DNA from: Amycolatopsis pithecellobii
GTDB taxonomy: Bacteria > Actinomycetota > Actinomycetes > Mycobacteriales > Pseudonocardiaceae
Reading direction: 5' to 3'
Assembly: GCF_009707865.1 (NCBI RefSeq)
Contig: NZ_WMBA01000036.1
Location: 1 to 64,000, forward strand
Length of the DNA: 64,000 nt
Shown here: in pieces, positions 31,926-39,461 of the stretch
Layout: every line of letters begins with the position of its first letter
How positions within the stretch are numbered: the stretch's first letter is position 1
Notes under the pieces: model-generated
Database searches by the model: none
The model's input: the letters and a program-made list of their open reading frames with translations, nothing else
Told to the model about the DNA's origin: nothing
Made by a program: the position numbers and the translations under genes

Positions 31926-33212
31926 GTGGTGGCAGGCGAATTCGAGCGGCTCGCCGAGAAGTATCAGGTGGTCGGCGCCCAAGCGGGGTTGCTCAGGCTC
32001 ACCGGTCCGGACGGAGCGGCGGCGGTCGAGCTTGCCACCACCGGGATCCTGAACACCGAGTCCGGTGCTCCGGTAATCGACCAGGCGTTGTTCCAAATCG
32101 GGTCGATCACCAAGGTATGGACCACCTGCGTGGCGCTCCAGCTTGCCGACGAGGGCAGGCTGGACCTCGATGCCCCGGTTCACGACGCGCTTCCCGAGTT
32201 CGCTCTGGCCGGTCCCGAGTGCGGTGTCACCACGAGACACCTCCTCAGCCACACGAGCGGGATTCCGGGCGACCTGTTCAACGACACCGGTCGCGGTGAC
32301 GACGCGCTCAGGCGGTTCGTCGCCGGCCTTCGCCAGGTATCGCCGCTGCATCCGCCCGGTGACGGATTCTCCTACAGCAACTCGGCGTTCGCCGTTGCCG
32401 GGCGCCTGATCGAAGTGTTGTGCGAGTGCACGTGGGACGACGCGATCCGGGATCGGATCATCAAGCCCCTAGGGCTCAGGCATACCGCGACCCTGCCCGA
32501 GCAAGTCCTCCTGCACGCCGCCGCGGCCGGTCATGTGATGGCCGAAGACGGCGCTGTGACGCGCGCGAACGTCTGGGGAATACCACGATCGATGGGGCCG
32601 GCGGGTGGAGTTTCCGCCACCGTGCGCGACCTGCTGTCCTTCGCCACGATCTTCCTGCGCGAGGACACCACGGTGCTGAGCCCGTCGGCGATCCGGGCGA
32701 TGCGTCGGCCACACAAGCCGTGGGGTCTGGGCTGGGCACTCGACCGGTGGGGCGAGGTGGAGGTGCTGCAGCACGACGGGAGCACGCCTGGCCAGAGCGC
32801 GTTCCTGCGGGTGTTCCCGGCCCTGGGGTGCGCGGCCGCGCTCCTGTGCACCGGGCCCGAGGCGGACGGGCTGGCCCGCGAGTTCTTCACCGGCATCGCG
32901 AACCGGCTGAACATTCCCGGACCACCGACGTTCACTCCCCTTCCCGGGACGTGCGCGGCACCGGAAACCGGGACCTACGTGAACGGTGAAAGCTCCGTCC
33001 GGATTGATCTCGACGGCGACGCATTCGTCGCCACCCTGACGTCACCGTTCCCGATCGCTGGCGCCACCGGCCGGCTCCGCTCGCGGTTGGAGGCCATTCG
33101 TCCCGGTCTCTACACGGCGAGCCATCCACAGAAGCACGGCGGGGAACCCGTGCGGTTCTCGGCGGACCATCTGATGTGGGGCCTCCGGCGTTTCAACAAG
33201 GTGCTCGCCTGA
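31926..33212 (+). CDS. Beta-lactamase-family serine hydrolase (class C / EstB-like)
   Basis: A 428-residue serine hydrolase. The SxxK motif is in QIGSITKVWTTCVALQLADE (residues ~60-80), the YxN motif in GFSYSNSAFAVAGRLIEV, and the third motif as LQHDGSTPGQSAFLRVFP. A C-terminal beta-rich extension (from ~340) follows. There is no signal peptide, so it is probably cytosolic: a D-aminopeptidase, esterase or amidase rather than a penicillin-binding protein. GTG 31926 has AAGGGA seven bases upstream. As last gene of the ComA/RidA operon it may release the true substrate from an ester or amide conjugate. Confidence 0.87.
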   Translation: MVAGEFERLAEKYQVVGAQAGLLRLTGPDGAAAVELATTGILNTESGAPVIDQALFQIGSITKVWTTCVALQLADEGRLDLDAPVHDALPEFALAGPECGVTTRHLLSHTSGIPGDLFNDTGRGDDALRRFVAGLRQVSPLHPPGDGFSYSNSAFAVAGRLIEVLCECTWDDAIRDRIIKPLGLRHTATLPEQVLLHAAAAGHVMAEDGAVTRANVWGIPRSMGPAGGVSATVRDLLSFATIFLREDTTVLSPSAIRAMRRPHKPWGLGWALDRWGEVEVLQHDGSTPGQSAFLRVFPALGCAAALLCTGPEADGLAREFFTGIANRLNIPGPPTFTPLPGTCAAPETGTYVNGESSVRIDLDGDAFVATLTSPFPIAGATGRLRSRLEAIRPGLYTASHPQKHGGEPVRFSADHLMWGLRRFNKVLA

Positions 33213-33248
33213 CGCGAGACCGGTGCGGATCTCACCGGGTGGCCGCGA

Positions 33249-33536
33249 TCAGCGCTCTCGGTGGTTCAGATCGTTCTCGGCGATGTCGCTGATCGACTCG
33301 CGAAGCCAGCGGCAGTAGTCGCCACCGCACGCCGTTGGATCGAGGGCCGCGCGCAGGACGGCGAGGGCTCCCAGGTCAGCCGCCTGGAACAGGCCGAGCC
33401 AGCCCAGGCGGGGACTTGCGATGCCCCTGATGAGGGGGTGCAGCTCGTCGCCGAAGGCGGTGCGGCAGTTGCCGGAGTGGGCAGCGACCGCCAGTGTGGG
33501 TGCGCCGGCGGCACGCAAGCGGCGTTGTAGTCCTAA
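33249..33536 (-). pseudogene. C-terminal remnant of an SDR (retinol/protochlorophyllide-reductase-like)
   Basis: The minus strand reads LQRRLRAAGAPTLAVAAHSG, then LIRGIASPRLGWLGLFQAAD and LGALAVLRAALDPTACGGDY. The order of GAPT.AVAAHPG, the QxxxxGALxxLxAA helix and the GGxY end is typical for the C-terminal third of SDRs of this group. The N-terminal part, with cofactor and catalytic residues, is cut off exactly where IS630-like sequence begins (about 33537). Stop at 33249. Not functional. Confidence 0.6.
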
Positions 33537-34012
33537 GACGGAGAAACGCACCCACGACTACGTTCGCCACGGGATCACGAACCTGTTCGCCGCCTTGAAC
33601 GTGGGCACCGGCGAAGTCACCGGCGAGTGCTATCCCGCCCGAGACGGCGCGCAATTCCTGACCTTCCTGAAGAAAGCGGTGAAACCGCACGCGGGCAACG
33701 ACATTCACGTGGTGCTGGACAACCTGTCCAGCACCACCACCCCGGACATCCAGCAGCAGTGGCTGGAGGCGCACCCGAACGTGCGCTTCCACTTCACCCC
33801 GAAGGGAGCCTCGTGGACCAACCAGATCGAGATCTGGTTTGGCATCATGACCCGCCAGTCGATCCGCCGCGGCACCTTCTCCAGCGTGAAGATGCTGACC
33901 ACCCAGATCCGTGAGTACATCGACCACTGGAACACCAACCCCCAACCATTCACCTGGACCGCCACCGCCGACGAAATCCTGGCCAAGGTCCGACTCGTAC
34001 AGACCAAATCCG
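33537..34012 (+). mobile_element. IS630-family transposase, C-terminal fragment
   Basis: The frame reads EKRTHDYVRHGITNLFAALN, then GTGEVTGECYPARDGAQFLT, IHVVLDNLSSTTTPDIQQQW and NVRFHFTPKGASWTNQIEIW. It ends in TWTATADEILAKVRLVQT. The DDE residues around VVLDN and the E of QIEIWF are retained, but the N-terminal DNA-binding half and first Asp are absent. The usual C-terminus after VRLVQT is replaced by unrelated sequence. The element is truncated on both sides and no terminal repeats can be identified. It separates an SDR remnant from the chimeric amidohydrolase. Confidence 0.85.
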
Positions 34013-35216
34013 CGCGCCGCTCGCCGGGGCTGCCGAACACCGGCTCGGGCGGGTTGGCGTCGGTCAGCCCATAACACCACATCGCGCGGATTCCGGATGC
34101 CCGCACGGCCTCGAGTGCCGCGCGCGCATGGTCGGGCGAGTTGACGACATGCAGGTGGTCGACCACCGTCGTGAAGCCGGCGTCGAGTGCTGCCACGGCG
34201 GCCGCCAGGGAGCCCGCGTGCACCTCGTCAGGCCCGACGATCGGTGCGTGGTTGAAGCGCAGGCCATGCAGGATCCGGTTACGAATCGACGGCGCGAGGT
34301 CGCTGTCCTCGATCCACGAAAACGTCCGCGCATACGGCTCGTGAAGTTGGACGATCGGGTAGTCGTTACCAGGCAGGAGCCGCTCTGGGCCGAAGGCGAT
34401 GCAGCTGGCATGAAGAGCCGGAAGCGAGCCGTGCGCGACCGTGTCGTAGAAGAATTCGCGCAGCGTCGTGCTGAGTGGCTCCGCCAGGGACGGACGCAGC
34501 GTCGAGCCCTGGTTGTCGAGCCGTTCGAGGAGCAGCGAGACCATTCCGCCGAAGTGGGGAACGATGTGTCGAACCGCGGGAAAACGGCCCGGGATCCCGG
34601 ACATGGCGAGCTGGACGGCGAGCGCGGTGTCCTCGACGCACGTCCCCAGCGACACCTCCAGGCCGAAGTCGTTGATCAGCGCGGACCCCGCCCCATTCCC
34701 GGTCGGATGGTAGAAGGCCACCGCCCATGCCGACTCGATCGCGGCGAACACCGGGTCGTAGTGCTGATCGGCGACGGATCTGCCGAGCACCGAGGTGCCC
34801 ACCTGTGCGCCGACGACATTCGGGGCCTCGCGCCAGTGATCGATCTCCGTGACGGCCGCGCCGGCGTGGGGCAATGGAAGGGAAATGAACATCGAGAAGC
34901 GGTCCGGCCGTTGGGCGACCACCTGGGCGATAGCCTCGTTCGCGATCCTCGCCATCGCCGCGGCCCGCTTTTCGTCGCCGAAATAGAGAAACAGGCTCGC
35001 GAGCGACAGCACCTGCCGTTCCACCCCGGCCTCGTCCATCTGTTCGAGTCGCGCCTCGATCTGCGAAGGCGCGTCGGAGAACGGGCCGGGGAATTTCGCC
35101 AACTGATCGACATGTGACAGTTCCGCGGCGCCCGCACCGGACTCCGCACGTCGGGCGCTGCGATACGCGTCAACATACGCGTCCGGGCTGACGTGGGCGT
35201 GGACATCGATAATCAT
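33705..35216 (-). CDS. Amidohydrolase (ACMSD-like) with chimeric, IS-disrupted 3' end
   Basis: Residues 1 to ~320 are a complete amidohydrolase-2 (ACMSD-like) barrel: MIIDVHAHVSPDAYVDAYRS (HxH metal motif), MFISLPLP, SAWAVAFYHPTGN, AVRHIVPHFGGMVSLLLERL and FGPERLLPGNDYPI (metal Asp). After NRILHGLRFN the frame passes into a piece of a different amidohydrolase (EVHAGSLAAAVAALDAGFTT, VVDHLHVVNSPDHARAALEA, SGIRAMWCYG), as found in cytosine-deaminase/chlorohydrolase-type enzymes. It then enters antisense IS630 sequence (from ~34012), staying open to 33705. The N-terminal domain could still be active. Members decarboxylate or hydrolyse products of aromatic ring cleavage. The ATG at 35216 has no clear ribosome binding site. 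Confidence 0.75.
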   Translation of the reverse strand: MIIDVHAHVSPDAYVDAYRSARRAESGAGAAELSHVDQLAKFPGPFSDAPSQIEARLEQMDEAGVERQVLSLASLFLYFGDEKRAAAMARIANEAIAQVVAQRPDRFSMFISLPLPHAGAAVTEIDHWREAPNVVGAQVGTSVLGRSVADQHYDPVFAAIESAWAVAFYHPTGNGAGSALINDFGLEVSLGTCVEDTALAVQLAMSGIPGRFPAVRHIVPHFGGMVSLLLERLDNQGSTLRPSLAEPLSTTLREFFYDTVAHGSLPALHASCIAFGPERLLPGNDYPIVQLHEPYARTFSWIEDSDLAPSIRNRILHGLRFNHAPIVGPDEVHAGSLAAAVAALDAGFTTVVDHLHVVNSPDHARAALEAVRASGIRAMWCYGLTDANPPEPVFGSPGERRADLVCTSRTLARISSAVAVQVNGWGLVFQWSMYSRIWVVSIFTLEKVPRRIDWRVMMPNQISIWLVHEAPFGVKWKRTFGCASSHCCWMSGVVVLDRLSSTT

Positions 35217-35292
35217 TGGTGCAGGCCAATCCTTTCGATAGCGTGGGACGTCATCGGTCGGACAGGAGAGCGTCGCTCAGGGTCTCGATCGT

Positions 35293-35900
35293 GTGCTCTC
35301 GCCCGTATCCACACGGAGAACGGATTCACCTCCCACGAGCAGGCGGCCAACCACGCGGCGGATGTCGAGTCCGACCAGCGGCGAGACAGGTTCGTCGACC
35401 CCCGCCTGGCACAAACCACAGTCGACGAGTGGATCCGGACATGGACGGACGCCCTTCACGTCAGCGACAACACCGGCACCGCCCTCGGCGAAATTCAGCG
35501 CATCCACGTCAAAGGATGGGTCAACAAAACACTCCGCACGAAACTCGGCGACAAAACCGTCAAAGACATCATCATTTTGTTCTCGACGATTCTCGGCGAA
35601 GCCGCCGATGAGGAATACATCGGCGCCAACTCTGCCGCAAACTACGCATCACTTTTGCCGACGGTCCCGAGCGACCGCACGCCAACCCGGACGAAGTCGA
35701 CGCTGATGACGATCACCGCCGCCTACACCGGCATGCGATGGGGCGAACTCGCCGGACTCCAATGGATCCGCACCTACCTCGACGACAACCCTCGTATCGA
35801 AGTCGATCACCGCGAACGCCACCCGCACGCCCGATTTGTCTTCACCGGACCCGACTGCTCCTCAGACACAACAATGGCCCGCCGACCAAGATCGCCGACA
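35293..35900 (+). pseudogene. Tyrosine-type integrase remnant next to tRNA-Val(GAC)
   Basis: Blocks read GFTSHEQAANHAADVESDQR, then RFVDPRLAQTTVDEWIRTWT, IHVKGWVNKTLRTKLGDKTV, DIIILFSTILGEAADEEYIG and ITAAYTGMRWGELAGLQWIR with TYLDD. They closely parallel the integrase remnant at 37179-38105, but several segments are deleted (the IKRMG-preceding loop and most of the catalytic domain). The last recognisable piece is HARFVFTGP. There is no RHxxR box or tyrosine. The remnant points at and ends ~25 bases from the 3' end of tRNA-Val(GAC), the expected position for an integrase beside its attachment site. Confidence 0.75.
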
Positions 35901-35924
35901 GGCCATGTGACCAGGGAAAACAGA

Positions 35925-35999
35925 TGGTGCGCGATACTGGGATTGAACCAGTGACCTCTACCGTGTCAAGGTAGCGCTCTCCCGCTGAGCTAATCGCGC
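35925..35999 (-). tRNA. tRNA-Val (anticodon GAC), CCA encoded
   Basis: Read on the minus strand, the acceptor stem GCGCGAT pairs with ATCGCGC, followed by discriminator A and an encoded CCA. D-arm GCTCAGCGGGAGAGC, anticodon stem CTACC/GGTAG with loop TTGACAC giving anticodon GAC, and T-arm CTGGTTCAATCCCAG are all present. The 3' half is nearly identical to the tRNA-Val(CAC) at 37068, and an integrase remnant abuts the 3' end. Confidence 0.95.
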
Positions 36000-36000
36000 G

Positions 36001-36071
36001 AGGTGGAGACGGGATTCGAACCCGTGTACACGGCTTTGCAGGCCGTTGCCTCGCCTCTCGGCCACTCCACC
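36001..36071 (-). tRNA. tRNA-Cys (anticodon GCA)
   Basis: On the minus strand, GGTGGAG pairs with CTCCACC in the acceptor stem, with discriminator T (U in the RNA) as in most tRNA-Cys. The anticodon loop CTGCAAA gives GCA and the T-loop is GTTCGAATC. CCA is not encoded. One base separates it from tRNA-Val, and 28 bases from tRNA-Gly, forming a three-gene tRNA operon. Confidence 0.95.
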
Positions 36072-36099
36072 GCGACAGGCCCGAGAAGGCCTCTCTCCG

Positions 36100-36172
36100 A
36101 GCGGACGACGGGATTCGAACCCGCGACCCTCACCTTGGCAAGGTGATGCGCTACCAGCTGCGCTACGTCCGC
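36100..36172 (-). tRNA. tRNA-Gly (anticodon GCC)
   Basis: On the minus strand the acceptor stem is GCGGACG/CGTCCGC. The anticodon stem TCACC/GGTGA encloses loop TTGCCAA, giving GCC; the T-arm is GCGGGTTCGAATCCCGT. CCA is not encoded. It is the first tRNA of the Gly-Cys-Val cluster transcribed leftward, downstream of the SsgA-family gene. Confidence 0.95.
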
Positions 36173-36281
36173 ACTGTCCGCGACTTCGGCGCTTACCGTG
36201 CCGCCGTCGTGGTAGGAGAACCATATCGGATCCGGATTCCCGCGATCACAGGGGGGTGCCGGTTCCGATTGCAGCGAGTCA

Positions 36282-36707
36282 TCAGCCGAGATCGTTGGGA
36301 ATGAGGTGAGTCAGCGCGTCGTCCACGTCGACCCACAGGTGCTCGTTGCCCGGCAGGACGACGTCGTAAGTCCGGTCGAGGAAGTCGGCCAGCTCCTGCG
36401 CGGAAGCCTCGAACATGGCGTGCCCGGACGGCGAGTTGAGCTCGATCAGCACCGACTCGGGGTCCTCGACCGACGGCCGGATCCGAACGTCCCCGTCGCC
36501 CGCCTCGGCCAGCAGGCCGTCAGCCAGCAAGTCGCGGGCGTAAACCCATTCCACCCAGCCGGCGCGGCCGGTGCGGAACGCCGCCACGATGGCGTACGGG
36601 TCACGGGTGTCGTAGCGCAGCTCGACCTTGACCGGCACCGCCGGCGTACGCGGTGCGAGCAGATCGAACACCGCCGTCGAACGGAGCGTCACGTGATCGT
36701 TACGCAT
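36282..36707 (-). CDS. SsgA/SsgB-family sporulation and cell division protein
   Basis: A 141-residue SsgA-like protein. Family landmarks are VELRYDTRDPYAIVAAFRTG, GWVEWVYARDLLADGLLAEA, GDVRIRPSVEDPESVLIELN and SPSGHAMFEASAQELADFLD. The length matches the SsgB subfamily (~137). SsgB localises division sites and recruits FtsZ at sporulation septa in Streptomyces and relatives, so the host is a sporulating, mycelial actinomycete. ATG 36707 is supported by AAAGG seven bases upstream. It lies between a tRNA cluster and tRNA-Val(CAC), an arrangement that looks like conserved core chromosome between mobile remnants. Confidence 0.9.
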   Translation of the reverse strand: MRNDHVTLRSTAVFDLLAPRTPAVPVKVELRYDTRDPYAIVAAFRTGRAGWVEWVYARDLLADGLLAEAGDGDVRIRPSVEDPESVLIELNSPSGHAMFEASAQELADFLDRTYDVVLPGNEHLWVDVDDALTHLIPNDLG

Positions 36708-37067
36708 GGTCTTACCTTTCGTCTCCCTCCACGGCCCGCCCGGCCGGGGTTCTCCGGGTGGGACGCGTCGGCCTCCCGATTCGCTCTCCGTTTGACGCAC
36801 AATCACCCGGTTGAGTTCATCGATTCGCCAACCCACTTCCTGTCCCGTGATCGTCCACGTCTTACATACTGCTCGGTTTAGCCGCGGAGCGACAGCATCG
36901 AGTCTGCGATGTCGCAGGTGACACGTTCGGGCAGGGTCGGAAACGACGCTCGCGACCACCTGGTTGTTCGCTGCGTACCTGCTCATACGCGGACCGTGCA
37001 CGGATAAGACCACCCGTTTGTCACAGCCCAGATGCCCTCGGGTAGAGTTCTGCCTCGTACCGCACGG
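36708..37067. other. Intergenic region between the SsgA-family gene and tRNA-Val(CAC)
   Basis: About 360 bp without a supportable gene. It should hold the promoter of the SsgA-family gene (to the left) and of tRNA-Val (to the right). It is less GC-rich around 36840-36890. Long open frames running through from the antisense of the SsgA-family gene are shadows. Confidence 0.5.
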
Positions 37068-37139
37068 GGGCGATTAGCTCAGCGGGAGAGCGCTTCGTTC
37101 ACACCGAAGAGGTCACTGGTTCGATCCCAGTATCGCCCA
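37068..37139 (+). tRNA. tRNA-Val (anticodon CAC)
   Basis: GGGCGAT pairs with ATCGCCC in the acceptor stem; discriminator A. The D-arm is GCTCAGCGGGAGAGC, anticodon stem CTTCG/CGAAG around TTCACAC gives CAC, and the T-arm is CTGGTTCGATCCCAG. CCA is not encoded. From the variable loop onward it differs from tRNA-Val(GAC) at only two positions. An integrase remnant begins 40 bases downstream, pointing toward it. Confidence 0.95.
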
Positions 37140-37160
37140 CCCCGTATTTCCGCTGGTCAC

Positions 37161-37186
37161 ACGGCCTGTCGATGATCTTCATCGGC
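37161..37186. repeat. 26-bp direct repeat copy 1 (integrase 3' end / hairpin)
   Basis: These 26 bases recur identically and in the same orientation at 41317-41342. Each copy is a near-palindrome (CCTGTCGATGA...TCATCGGCAGG) lying at the 3' end of integrase-like sequence. It can be read either as the terminator conserved with this integrase family or as an attachment-site duplication flanking 4.1 kb. Confidence 0.6.
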
Positions 37187-38105
37187 AGGCTTTTCTGATT
37201 TTGGGGAGCAAATGGGGAGCACGGCCTCCTGACCACAACCTCCAATGGTCCTCGATGAGCCATGTCTTGTGCGTGTGACTCAGGTCATGGAAGTGCAGCT
37301 CCTGGTTGAGAGGTGGCCAGCCCTTCTTCTCGTCCCCGGCCTGGGCGGGTAGCCAGATCCTGCGGCGGAAGTTGGAGCGGCGGTGGAGCCCGCCGTTGGC
37401 TCCGGTGAACACGAACTGGGCGTCGGGGTTGCCTTCTCGGTGCGCCCGTAGCTCGTCGGCAAGGAATGGTGGCAGGTGCACCGTGCGGACGCTGGCCGGG
37501 GTTTTGGGCGGGCCGAGTTCCACCCGTCCGCGGACCTCGTGCAGTGCGCCGAACTTCGGGTCGATGTCGATATGTGGCGGGTCGTCGTCGAGGTAGGTGC
37601 GGATCCATTGCAACCCGGCGATCTCGCCCCACCGCAGCCCGGTGCAGGCATCGGTGACCACCATCGGTCCGATGTCCGGGGACATGCGCCCGGCCAGTGC
37701 GTCCACCTCGTCGGTGGCGGCGTGCGGACGTTCCGGCCGGTCCTCGAAACTGATCCGCAATTTCCGGCACGGGTTCGCGCCGATCAATTCCTCGTCCACG
37801 GGTTCCCCGAGAATCATCGAGAACAGCACGAGGATGTCCTGGGCGCTTTTGTCAGCCGTGTTGGGACGGAGTGTTTTGTTCACCCACCCCTTCACTCCCA
37901 TGCGCTTAATGTCGCCCAGGCTGGTGCCGGACCAGCGGGGCAGGATGTGGGAGTCGTAGGTCGCCCAGGTGATGTCGGCGACGCGGTGCGCGTCCGACCA
38001 CTGGCGGATCCACTCGTCGATGGTGGTTTCCGCCAGTCGAGGGTCGACAAACCGGCAGCGTCGCTGGTCGGACTCCACGTCGGCGGCACGGTTGTCTTTC
38101 TACCC
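37179..38105 (-). pseudogene. Tyrosine-type integrase beside tRNA-Val(CAC), C-terminally decayed
   Basis: About 300 residues remain: VESDQRRCRFVDPRLAETTI, DEWIRQWSDAHRVADITWAT, GVKGWVNKTLRPNTADKSAQ, the first catalytic Arg in TGLRWGEIAGLQWIRTYLDD, then VELGPPKTPASVRTVHLPPF and HFHDLSHTHKTWLIED. In the HxLRH box the arginine is replaced by Ser (DLSHTH), and after HTHKTWLIED the LGH...Y segment with the nucleophilic Tyr is absent, replaced by unrelated residues. The N-terminus is cut by a stop (TAG) immediately upstream, losing the arm-binding domain. Inactive. Its position, pointing into the tRNA-Val 3' end with a degraded excisionase upstream, shows an old integrated actinomycete element. Confidence 0.8.
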
Positions 38106-38141
38106 ATGCCATTAGTCGCCCTCTTTCAAGGAGAAAAGTGG

Positions 38142-38176
38142 ATATGGCCGTGCCGGAAAATTCGACACGGCCATAT
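38142..38176. promoter_or_regulatory. Strong dyad between excisionase and integrase remnants
   Basis: ATATGGCCGTG (38142-38152) and CACGGCCATAT (38166-38176) are perfect 11-bp reverse complements around 13 bases with an AT-rich centre. It lies in the intergenic space between the leftward excisionase and integrase remnants, so it may be a terminator, an excisionase-binding site or an operator of the element. No T-run follows on either strand. Confidence 0.5.
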
Positions 38177-38241
38177 GGGCGCTCTGTGTACGGAAAAACG
38201 CAACCCAACTGTGTTCAGGACTGAAAAGGAATCTGTGCGAG

Positions 38242-38530
38242 TTATCGGGTGGGGCGACCAGAAACGGTCCGGGGTCGTGCCGGTGGCCGGCCCCGGCGAC
38301 GCGGCGCCGTATTTGTCTCGGGCGCGGTGTGCTGGTGTGTGATCGCGGGGCGGGCGGCGTCAGCGATGATCTGCTCCAGGTTGGCGTGGGCGAAGCGCAG
38401 GTGCTTGCCCAGGAAGGTGCACGCACGAGGCGGCGGGCCGACCGGCGGCGCAGCCACGACTCCGGAACCTGCAACAGGTCCGCCGCCTGGGCCGGGGTGA
38501 ACAACACCGGCACCGAGTCACATCGGTGAT
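38242..38530 (-). pseudogene. Excisionase-like MerR/HTH-17 protein, frameshifted
   Basis: The first frame gives DSVPVLFTPAQAADLLQVPE and SWLRRRSARR, the winged-helix recognition part of a helix-turn-helix type 17 excisionase. The continuation is in another frame as ACTFLGKHLRFAHANLEQII and ADAARPAITHQHTAPETNTA with a basic Pro-rich tail. The frame change is near 38440, by one base in a GC-rich stretch. It is upstream of the integrase remnant on the same strand, the standard xis-int order of actinomycete integrative elements. Confidence 0.65.
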
Positions 38531-38567
38531 CATGGCGGGAGGACAAGCACCCGAACAAAGTGTGGCC

Positions 38568-39101
38568 TCAGTCGGCGGTCTCGGCGAGGAGGTCTCGGAG
38601 TAGCTCCTCACCCTGGGGCCATGGGCCGAAGCCGGCCTCGGTGTTGACATGGCCGGCGTCGCCGAGGGCCACGAACCGTGCGCCCCACTGGTTGGCCAGC
38701 ATGCGGGACCAGTCGATCTCTGCCCAGGGGTCGGTGCTGCTGGCCGCTAGGACAGTCGGGAACGGTAACGGGTCCGCCGCAGGCGGGCCGAAGCCGGCGA
38801 TCGGCGCGCCGCGGGATGCCGAGTAGCCGATATCGGGTGGCGCCACCAACAGCGCCGCACGGACCTGGGCGTCGTGCCGGTGAGCCCAATGGGCAACGGT
38901 GTGACAGCCGAGGCTGTGTGCGACGAGCACGACCGGTCCTGCGGCCCGCCGGACCGTGTCGTCCAGTTCAGCAACCCACTCATCCCGGTCCGGCCGCTCC
39001 CAGTCTCGCTGCTCGACCCGAACGGCGCCGCACCGGTCCCGCAGCCAGCAGGACTGCCAGTGATCACCTCCGGAACCACCCCAGCCCGGCACGATGATCA
39101 T
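38568..39101 (-). CDS. RBBP9/YdeN-family alpha/beta hydrolase
   Basis: A 177-residue compact serine hydrolase: IIVPGWGGSGGDHWQSCW at the N-terminus, the nucleophile elbow VVLVAHSLGCHTVAHWA (Ser in HSLG), acid region ASSTDPWAEIDWSRMLANQW, and catalytic His in LGDAGHVNTEAGFGPWPQGE. The GWGGS and GHxN blocks are diagnostic for the RBBP9/YdeN family. Substrates in bacteria are largely unknown. ATG 39101 (or in-frame GTG 39110) starts it. It is isolated among mobile remnants and appears intact. Confidence 0.87.
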   Translation of the reverse strand: MIIVPGWGGSGGDHWQSCWLRDRCGAVRVEQRDWERPDRDEWVAELDDTVRRAAGPVVLVAHSLGCHTVAHWAHRHDAQVRAALLVAPPDIGYSASRGAPIAGFGPPAADPLPFPTVLAASSTDPWAEIDWSRMLANQWGARFVALGDAGHVNTEAGFGPWPQGEELLRDLLAETAD

Positions 39102-39461
39102 GTTCTCCACGGCGGAGACGATAGCGCATCGGCCCTCACGTCGCCGCGTACCCACAGGCCGCAATGATTCCCGAAACGGAGCCTGGCGTAGTCGATACGC
39201 GATAGTTTTCGTCGACGCGAGGAGAAGAAATAGCGCGCCCGTACTTGGTGCCCGGAGCTGACGACTGAGTCTTGCGTATGACCTTGGCGACGACCAGAGC
39301 GTGCGGTTTCGTACACGCCGCCGTCTACATGAGACGGTCATCTTGTTTGCGTCCATGTCCGTGTGACCCGAACACGCCGGCAGTGCACCGGGGGCCACAC
39401 CCGCTCCGGCCGGGGCATGACCACCCACCACCGATCTCGAACCGCGAATCGAGGGAACGTC
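39102..39461. other. Intergenic stretch, nothing supported
   Basis: About 360 bp between the divergent RBBP9-like hydrolase gene and the HTH remnant. It contains an AT-rich patch (39180-39235, including CGATACGCGATAG) that may be promoter sequence for the divergent genes. No open frame with family similarity is seen. Confidence 0.4.

Noticed and set aside
36306-36881. A 191-residue frame antisense to the SsgA-family gene
   Set aside because: The SsgA-family landmarks and AAAGG start signal on the minus strand explain the region.
35925-37139. Tandem repeat or CRISPR-like array in the tRNA region
   Set aside because: The repeated blocks are the conserved D- and T-arm sequences of four tRNA genes; no regularly spaced repeats exist.
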